From contig JAIRRL010000138.1 in the NCBI GenBank assembly GCA_031255985.1, positions 1-11,046 on the forward strand: 11,046 bases of DNA, written 5' to 3'. The notes below the pieces were generated by a model. That model was not told the origin of the DNA. It did no database searches and saw nothing but the letters and a program-made list of their open reading frames with translations. The translations under genes and the position numbers were made by a program. This DNA is from Gracilibacteraceae bacterium. GTDB lineage: Bacteria > Bacillota > Desulfitobacteriia > Desulfitobacteriales > Syntrophobotulaceae. Every line of letters starts with the position of its first letter. The first letter of the stretch is position 1. Shown in pieces: positions 7,117 to 11,046 of this stretch.

Positions 7117-7257
7117 ATGAACAAACACATTCAGACGCTTGTCAAAGGCAGTTTGGCGGCAGCGGCGGCTCAGGGCGGCTGCGGCGCCTGTCAGGCGTCG
7201 TGCCAGTCGGCCTGTAAGACTTCCTGCACCGTCGGCAACCAGGTTTGCGCAAAATGA
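7117..7257 (+). CDS. scfA: SCIFF ranthipeptide precursor (six cysteines in forty-five residues)
   Basis: A 46-residue peptide starting MNKHIQTLVKGSL. It has an alanine-rich stretch and then GGC, followed by a dense cysteine core with six Cys at residues 22, 25, 29, 33, 37 and 44 (spacing C-x2-C-x3-C-x3-C-x3-C-x6-C). The core, including CQSACKTSC and TVGNQVC, is the hallmark of the SCIFF family of ribosomally made, post-translationally modified peptides found across Clostridia. In the studied Clostridium thermocellum pair (CteA/CteB), the maturase makes a Cys-to-Thr thioether. The equivalent pair here would be Cys33 and Thr38, by analogy only. The mature product's biological role is unknown. 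A strong promoter and SD precede the gene. The cognate maturase follows after 148 bases containing a stable hairpin. No dedicated peptidase or ABC exporter is visible next to it. Confidence 0.95.
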   Translation: MNKHIQTLVKGSLAAAAAQGGCGACQASCQSACKTSCTVGNQVCAK

Positions 7258-7358
7258 GGACTTGTCGGCGGGCAACCGGCTTTCATCTCTAAGAATTCGT
7301 CAAGTAATTTAAGAACTGCGGAACGAGTTCTCCGACGGCAAAACCCGGTCGGCGGCGG

Positions 7359-7390
7359 AATCACGGCATGGCGGAGGTCATGCCGTGATT
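7359..7390 (+). promoter_or_regulatory. 12-bp perfect hairpin between SCIFF precursor and maturase
   Basis: AATCACGGCATG (7359-7370) pairs perfectly with CATGCCGTGATT (7379-7390) around an 8-base loop GCGGAGGT. No T run follows, so it is not a classic intrinsic terminator. The loop contains GGAGG, and a GTG codon in frame with the maturase lies inside the 3' arm at 7385. The stem ends 3 bases before a second SD (GGAGGAG, 7394-7400) serving a TTG at 7406. A likely role is to protect the 3' end of the precursor message or to limit maturase translation, so that substrate exceeds enzyme. This is inference. The remaining bases 7258-7358 hold only a weaker pairing CCGAC/GTCGG (7332-7352). Confidence 0.7.
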
Positions 7391-7405
7391 CGTGGAGGAG
7401 CTTCT

Positions 7406-8899
7406 TTGATTTGGGAAAAATACCCTTTTAAAAAAAATATACATCTGTTCCGGCATGGCGGCCTGAATCTCGTTTACGACGTTAATTCCGGCTCGCTGCA
7501 CTCTTTGGACGACAAGGCCGGCGAGTGGCTGGCGGAAATAATCAGCTTCAGCGAGAAGCACCCGCAAAAGGCCGCCCGGCCCGGAGTTCTGTTAGCCGCT
7601 ACCGGCCGGAAGCTGACGGAGACGGAGCGCTCCGAAATAAAGCGGGAATTTGAGCGGCTGGAACAGGAAGGCGCGCTGTTCAGCGCCGAGGCCGAATTGC
7701 CGCCCCCCTACGCGGAAAATGAACAGCCGCTGCTGAAAGCCCTGTGCCTGCATCTGGCCCACGACTGCAATCTGGCCTGCCGCTATTGTTTCGCCGGGAC
7801 GGGCGCATTCGGCGGCAAACGGGAACTCATGTCTTTGGCTACCGGGAAAAAAGCGCTGGACTTCGCTCTGGCGCGCAGCGGCGGCCGGGCAACTTTGGAA
7901 GTGGATTTTTTCGGCGGCGAGCCTCTTCTCAACCGAACGGTTATGCGCTCTTTGGTCGCTTACGGCCGCGCGGCGGCGGCGGCGACGGCGGCCGGCAAGC
8001 GGATTAATTTCAGTTTGACTACGAACGCGCTGGGTCTGGACGACGAACTGGCGGACTGGCTGGATCAGGAAAAAATCGGCCTGGTTCTGAGCATCGACGG
8101 GCGACCGGACGTACACGACCGTATGCGCCCGCGCCCCGACGGCCGGGGCAGTTACGCCGCTGTTCTGCCCGCCGTTCTCAGAACGGCCCGCCGCCGGGCT
8201 GGGGCCTCCCCCTACGCTGTGGGCGCTTATTATTACGCCCGCGGGACTTACACGCGGTATAACCCGGATTTTGACCGGGACGTTCTTCATCTGGCTGATC
8301 TCGGCGTAGAGCGGATTTCCGCGGAACCGGCTGTCGGCGGCGATCTGGCCCCGCGGCTTGAGGACTGGCCGGAAATCAGCGCGAGCTACGACCGGCTGGG
8401 CGAAGCCTATCTGGCTTACGCCGCGGCGGGCCGCCCGTTCAATTTCTTTCATTTTAATTCCGGCCTGGACGCGGGGCCTTGCCTGGCGAAAAGGCTCAAA
8501 GGCTGCGGCGCGGGCCTGGAATACGCCGCCGTCGCCCCAAACGGCGATATCTATCCCTGTCATCAGTTCGTCGGCCGAACCGAATGGCGGCTGGGCAACG
8601 TGAGCGAAGAAGCGGCCGCCCCGGCGGCGGCGATCGCGCGTGAATTCGCCGCCGCCCATATCAACGCCAAAAAAACCTGCCGCGAGTGCTGGTGCCGCTT
8701 CATTTGCGGCGGCGGCTGCCACGCCGCCAACCTGGAGACGACCGGCGATTTGCGCGGAGTGTATGATCTGGGCTGTCTCATGCAGCGCAAACGCTTCGAA
8801 GTGGCCGCTTATATCCGGGCGAGAGAGGCGCTGGCGGCGACGGACGAAAGCTTGACCGGCGCGAAATTCAGTTCCGCTCAGAAAACCCAGGAAAGTTAG
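7406..8899 (+). CDS. scfB: SCIFF maturase: radical SAM/SPASM thioether-forming enzyme
   Basis: 497 residues from the TTG. It should bind the SCIFF leader, cleave S-adenosylmethionine and form thioether bonds from the precursor cysteines. The N-terminal ~95 residues (with LVYDVNSGSLHSLDD) look like the small leader-recognition domain of peptide maturases. The radical SAM motif is C121-x3-C125-x2-C128 followed by FAGTGAFGGKRELMS, typical of SCIFF maturases, and GGEP is at 170-173. The SPASM pattern is complete: C367-x12-G380-x4-C385, C425-x2-C428-x5-C434-x3-C438, then C457. C359 and C430 are additional cysteines. APNGDIYPCHQFVG and CGGGCHAAN match the family. Start choice: GGAGGAG lies 5 bases before the TTG at 7406. 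A GTG at 7385 (7 residues longer) also has GGAGG 7 bases upstream, but both lie in the hairpin. The next gene follows after 29 bases. Confidence 0.95.
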   Translation: MIWEKYPFKKNIHLFRHGGLNLVYDVNSGSLHSLDDKAGEWLAEIISFSEKHPQKAARPGVLLAATGRKLTETERSEIKREFERLEQEGALFSAEAELPPPYAENEQPLLKALCLHLAHDCNLACRYCFAGTGAFGGKRELMSLATGKKALDFALARSGGRATLEVDFFGGEPLLNRTVMRSLVAYGRAAAAATAAGKRINFSLTTNALGLDDELADWLDQEKIGLVLSIDGRPDVHDRMRPRPDGRGSYAAVLPAVLRTARRRAGASPYAVGAYYYARGTYTRYNPDFDRDVLHLADLGVERISAEPAVGGDLAPRLEDWPEISASYDRLGEAYLAYAAAGRPFNFFHFNSGLDAGPCLAKRLKGCGAGLEYAAVAPNGDIYPCHQFVGRTEWRLGNVSEEAAAPAAAIAREFAAAHINAKKTCRECWCRFICGGGCHAANLETTGDLRGVYDLGCLMQRKRFEVAAYIRAREALAATDESLTGAKFSSAQKTQES

Positions 8900-8928
8900 T
8901 CTCAGGTTAAAACAACGGAGGGTCGTCT

Positions 8929-9564
8929 ATGTTCTTTCGCCGGAGAAAAATTTTCACCATCGTTATCATCGTTTTAGTCAGTCTTACCATGCTAGGCTCC
9001 GGTTTTGTCGCCCTTTTTTCCATACCGGAATCAAGCGGCGGCCAGGAAACGGAACTGCAGCTGCTGGAGGAAGAGTACGGCCAGCGCCGCCAGTTGGCCG
9101 CCAATCTCAGCCAAAGCGCGGAAAACAAGCCGGAGAACCGGGAGCTGCGCCTGGCGCTGGCGGACGCCTGGCTGGACGTGTATATTCTGGCGGGCTATCT
9201 CGGCAAGGAGGAAACGGACGGCGCCCTGAACAAGGCCCTGGATCTGTACGCCGAACTGACGGCGGCGGCAACCGACTCCGCCATTCAACTGAAATACGCG
9301 ACCGCTGCTTTTTACAACCGGGATTTCGCCCTGACCGGCGAACTGCTGACGGATTTGCTGGCGCGGGAACCTGAAAACGTTGACGCCCTGGTGATATACG
9401 GGCAATATCTCTTTTACGGGGAGTCTGATTACGACCGGGCGGAAACAGCCTGGCAAGACGCTCTGGCCTTAGCGCGGGACGATTCGGAACGTTCGCTGCT
9501 CGAATATTATATCAGCCTGGTTCAGACGGCGAAAAACGCGGCCGCCGGGGCGGAAAGCGGGTGA
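8929..9564 (+). CDS. Membrane-anchored TPR-like protein of unknown function
   Basis: 211 residues. A basic start MFFRRRK precedes one hydrophobic segment at about residues 8-30, consistent with an N-terminal signal anchor and the rest outside the cytoplasm. The remainder is mostly helical with TPR-like pairs: a helix pair around ALADAWLDVYILAGYLG and ALNKALDLYAELTAAA, then KYATAAFYNRDFALTGELL with LLAREPENVDALVIYGQYLF, then DYDRAETAWQDALALA. The spacing of small and aromatic residues and the PEN...ALV...G...Y pattern are TPR-like, but repeats are imperfect. TPR proteins serve as protein-binding scaffolds, and the partner here is unknown. SD GGAGGG lies 7 bases before the ATG. The gene sits between the SCIFF maturase and walJ with short gaps, so it is probably co-transcribed. 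Confidence 0.8.
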   Translation: MFFRRRKIFTIVIIVLVSLTMLGSGFVALFSIPESSGGQETELQLLEEEYGQRRQLAANLSQSAENKPENRELRLALADAWLDVYILAGYLGKEETDGALNKALDLYAELTAAATDSAIQLKYATAAFYNRDFALTGELLTDLLAREPENVDALVIYGQYLFYGESDYDRAETAWQDALALARDDSERSLLEYYISLVQTAKNAAAGAESG

Positions 9565-9568
9565 AAAT

Positions 9569-10429
9569 TTGTTTTTTGGCACTTTGGCCAGCGGCAGTTC
9601 CGGCAACGCGATTCTGGTAGGGGGCCGGGAGGGGAGTTTTCTCATAGACGCCGGGCTGCCGGCCGCGCGGCTGCTGGAAAATATCCGGCGGGCGGGCGCC
9701 GTTCCCGAACAGTTGCGGGGGATTTTTGTCACCCATGAACATGTCGACCATATTCGGGGCGTGGGAGCGTTGGCCCGCAAACTCAATCTGCCGGTGTACG
9801 CGACGGCGGCAATATGGGAAGCAATGGAAGAAACCGTCGGTTCTCTGCCCGCCGCTCGGCGGCTGGTCGTCGCCGCCGCTGAAGATTTTTGTCTGGCCGG
9901 CTTCAACCTCGCCTTGATCCGCACTTCGCACGACAGCCGGGAAAGTCACGGTCTCCTGATCCGGGGCGGGGGGGTGACTTTGGGCGTCGCGACGGATACG
10001 GGCGTCGTCACTCCGGACATGCGGACAAAATTCCGGAATTGCGACGCTTTGATCATTGAAGCCAACCACGACAGCGACATGCTGTGGCGAGGCCGCTACC
10101 CCCAGTATCTGAAAAGACGGGTCGCCGGCGAGTTCGGTCACCTGAGCAACAGGCAGACAGGCGAAGCGCTGCGGGAATGGATCGGGGAAAACACGCAAAA
10201 AGTCGTGCTGGCTCATTTGAGTGAAGAAAACAACACGCCGGCGCTGGCTTTGAAAACAGTGGTGGAAATGCTGCGCGGTCACGCGGTGCGGGAAAAATGC
10301 GCGCGGCTGAGAATCCGGGTCGCTCCCCGCCACGAGCCGCACGAGCTAATCGTGCTGGGAGAAGAAAGGGACGCATATGGCGTTTTACAAAGAAACCGAA
10401 TGGCTGGCGGATTTACCGCCGGCGGATGA
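9569..10429 (+). CDS. walJ: WalJ/YycJ-type metallo-beta-lactamase-fold hydrolase
   Basis: 286 residues from a TTG four bases after the TPR gene stop. The opening LASGSSGNAILV is typical of the YycJ/WalJ family and fixes the start within a few residues. Metal ligands of the fold are visible: H56-x-H58-x-D60-H61 (THEHVDHIRG), H121 in TSHDS, D143 in ATDTG, then EANHDSDML with H167 and FGHLSN with H191. These are compatible with a two-metal phosphoesterase or nuclease. In Bacilli the gene lies at the end of the walRKHIJ cluster and has been linked to cell-wall and DNA-repair phenotypes; its substrate is not settled. Here the rest of the wal cluster is absent but the common htrA partner follows. 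The last 53 bases overlap htrA, giving a C-terminal tail slightly longer than usual. Confidence 0.92.
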   Translation: MFFGTLASGSSGNAILVGGREGSFLIDAGLPAARLLENIRRAGAVPEQLRGIFVTHEHVDHIRGVGALARKLNLPVYATAAIWEAMEETVGSLPAARRLVVAAAEDFCLAGFNLALIRTSHDSRESHGLLIRGGGVTLGVATDTGVVTPDMRTKFRNCDALIIEANHDSDMLWRGRYPQYLKRRVAGEFGHLSNRQTGEALREWIGENTQKVVLAHLSEENNTPALALKTVVEMLRGHAVREKCARLRIRVAPRHEPHELIVLGEERDAYGVLQRNRMAGGFTAGG

Positions 10430-11046
10430 CGGCTCCGCTCCGGAGGCGGAGGGAAAATATGAATATATGCTCATGCCGGGAGAGCAGCCGGAGGAACCGC
10501 CGCCCACCCCGGAACGGCGCCGAGCTGATCTGCCCCGGCCCGAACCGGCCCGGCCGCAGGGCAGGGGGATATTATCCTTGGCCCTCATCGCTTTTTGCTG
10601 CGCTCTGCTGGGCGCGCTGGTCACTTTGACCTTGGGGCCGCTCATTTACGAACGCGGTCAGAATATGTCCGGCGGCGCCAGCGTGACGATTCAGCAGGTG
10701 GACGCGGGCGGCGGCAGCGGCGGCGGCGCGGTTTTGCCGGGGGACGACTCCCCCATAGTTACCGTGGCTGAGGCCGTGGGGGAGACAGTCGTGGGCATAG
10801 CTAATATTCAGCGGCTGCGCTCCTGGTTCGGCGGCGGCGGGACCGAGCTGACGGAGGTGGGCAGCGGTTCCGGTTTTATCATTGACGCCGCCGGCGGTTA
10901 TATCGTGACAAATAATCATGTGGTGGAAAACGCCGAGGATCTGATTGTTTCGCTGGCGGACGGGCGCGACGTGCGGGGGTTTTTGGTGGGCGGCGACGCC
11001 CGCACTGATCTGGCGGTAGTGCGAATCGAAGAGGCGGAAGGGCTGC
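10377..11046 (+). CDS. htrA: HtrA/DegP-type trypsin-like serine protease, N-terminal part (partial at window edge)
   Basis: The frame runs 223 codons from the ATG at 10377 to the window edge without a stop. Layout: a cytoplasmic Pro/Glu-rich tail of about 60 residues, one membrane segment at about 65-90, a Gly/Ser-rich linker, and the start of the protease domain. Catalytic residues visible are His181 in VTNNHVV and Asp211 in RTDLAVVRI. The catalytic Ser (GNSGGP) and the PDZ domain would lie beyond the window. GSGSGFIIDAAGGYIVTNNHV is characteristic of the family. HtrA proteases degrade or refold damaged proteins outside the membrane. The gene starts inside the 3' end of walJ (53-base overlap) with AAAGGG about 7 bases upstream, so it is probably coupled to it. 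The walJ-htrA order is common in Bacillota. Confidence 0.94.
   Translation, partial: MAFYKETEWLADLPPADDGSAPEAEGKYEYMLMPGEQPEEPPPTPERRRADLPRPEPARPQGRGILSLALIAFCCALLGALVTLTLGPLIYERGQNMSGGASVTIQQVDAGGGSGGGAVLPGDDSPIVTVAEAVGETVVGIANIQRLRSWFGGGGTELTEVGSGSGFIIDAAGGYIVTNNHVVENAEDLIVSLADGRDVRGFLVGGDARTDLAVVRIEEAEGL

Noticed and set aside
6978..7217. A plus-strand frame overlapping the SCIFF peptide in another phase
   Set aside because: It starts in the A/T tracts upstream of the promoter, lacks an SD, and the SCIFF frame is supported by family sequence, promoter and SD.
7258..7405. Intrinsic terminator after the SCIFF gene
   Set aside because: The strong hairpin at 7359-7390 is not followed by a T run, so read-through into the maturase is expected, although partial attenuation cannot be excluded.
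7592..8722. A 376-codon minus-strand frame opposite the SCIFF maturase
   Set aside because: Shadow frame in GC-rich coding DNA. The plus strand carries complete radical SAM and SPASM motifs and the minus frame shows nothing recognisable.
9512..10342. A 276-codon minus-strand frame opposite walJ
   Set aside because: Antisense to a metallo-beta-lactamase-fold gene with intact metal motifs; no motif or start signal of its own.

Overview
The window looks like the chromosome of a flagellated, high-G+C member of the Bacillota, most likely class Clostridia. Three observations support this. The flagellar genes run in the order flgB-flgC-fliE-fliF-fliG-fliH-fliI-fliJ-fliK, as in the Bacillota fla/che operon. 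A six-cysteine SCIFF peptide sits beside its radical SAM maturase, a pair that is close to a signature of Clostridia. A walJ(yycJ)-htrA pair lies at the right end. Genus and species cannot be told from the sequence.

Left part, 1 to 6756, minus strand: one tightly packed operon read right to left. It encodes the proximal rod (FlgB, FlgC), the rod-MS ring adaptor (FliE), the MS ring (FliF), the rotor switch (FliG) and the export ATPase with its regulator and stalk (FliI, FliH, FliJ). At the edge is the N-terminal part of an Ala/Pro-rich protein in the position of FliK, the hook-length ruler. Junctions range from short overlaps to gaps of about 27 bases, and most genes carry a Shine-Dalgarno (SD) sequence.

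Middle, 6757 to 7116: a divergent intergenic region, AT-rich for this genome in its left two thirds. It holds several inverted repeats, a possible remnant of a RelE/ParE-type toxin on the minus strand, and a strong sigma-A-type promoter with extended -10 firing rightward.

Right part, 7117 to the end, plus strand: a 46-codon SCIFF ranthipeptide precursor, a 148-base gap with a 12-bp perfect hairpin, the SCIFF radical SAM/SPASM maturase, a membrane-anchored TPR-like protein, a WalJ/YycJ-type metallo-beta-lactamase-fold hydrolase, and the first 223 codons of a membrane-anchored HtrA-type serine protease. The peptide and maturase form a precursor-enzyme pair expected to install Cys-to-residue thioethers. 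Close spacing suggests the TPR, WalJ and HtrA genes are transcribed with the maturase, but a functional link to the peptide is only inference.

The most interesting item is the SCIFF locus, in particular the hairpin between precursor and maturase, which hides one of two candidate maturase start codons. No tRNA, rRNA, CRISPR array, insertion sequence or complete mobile element was seen.
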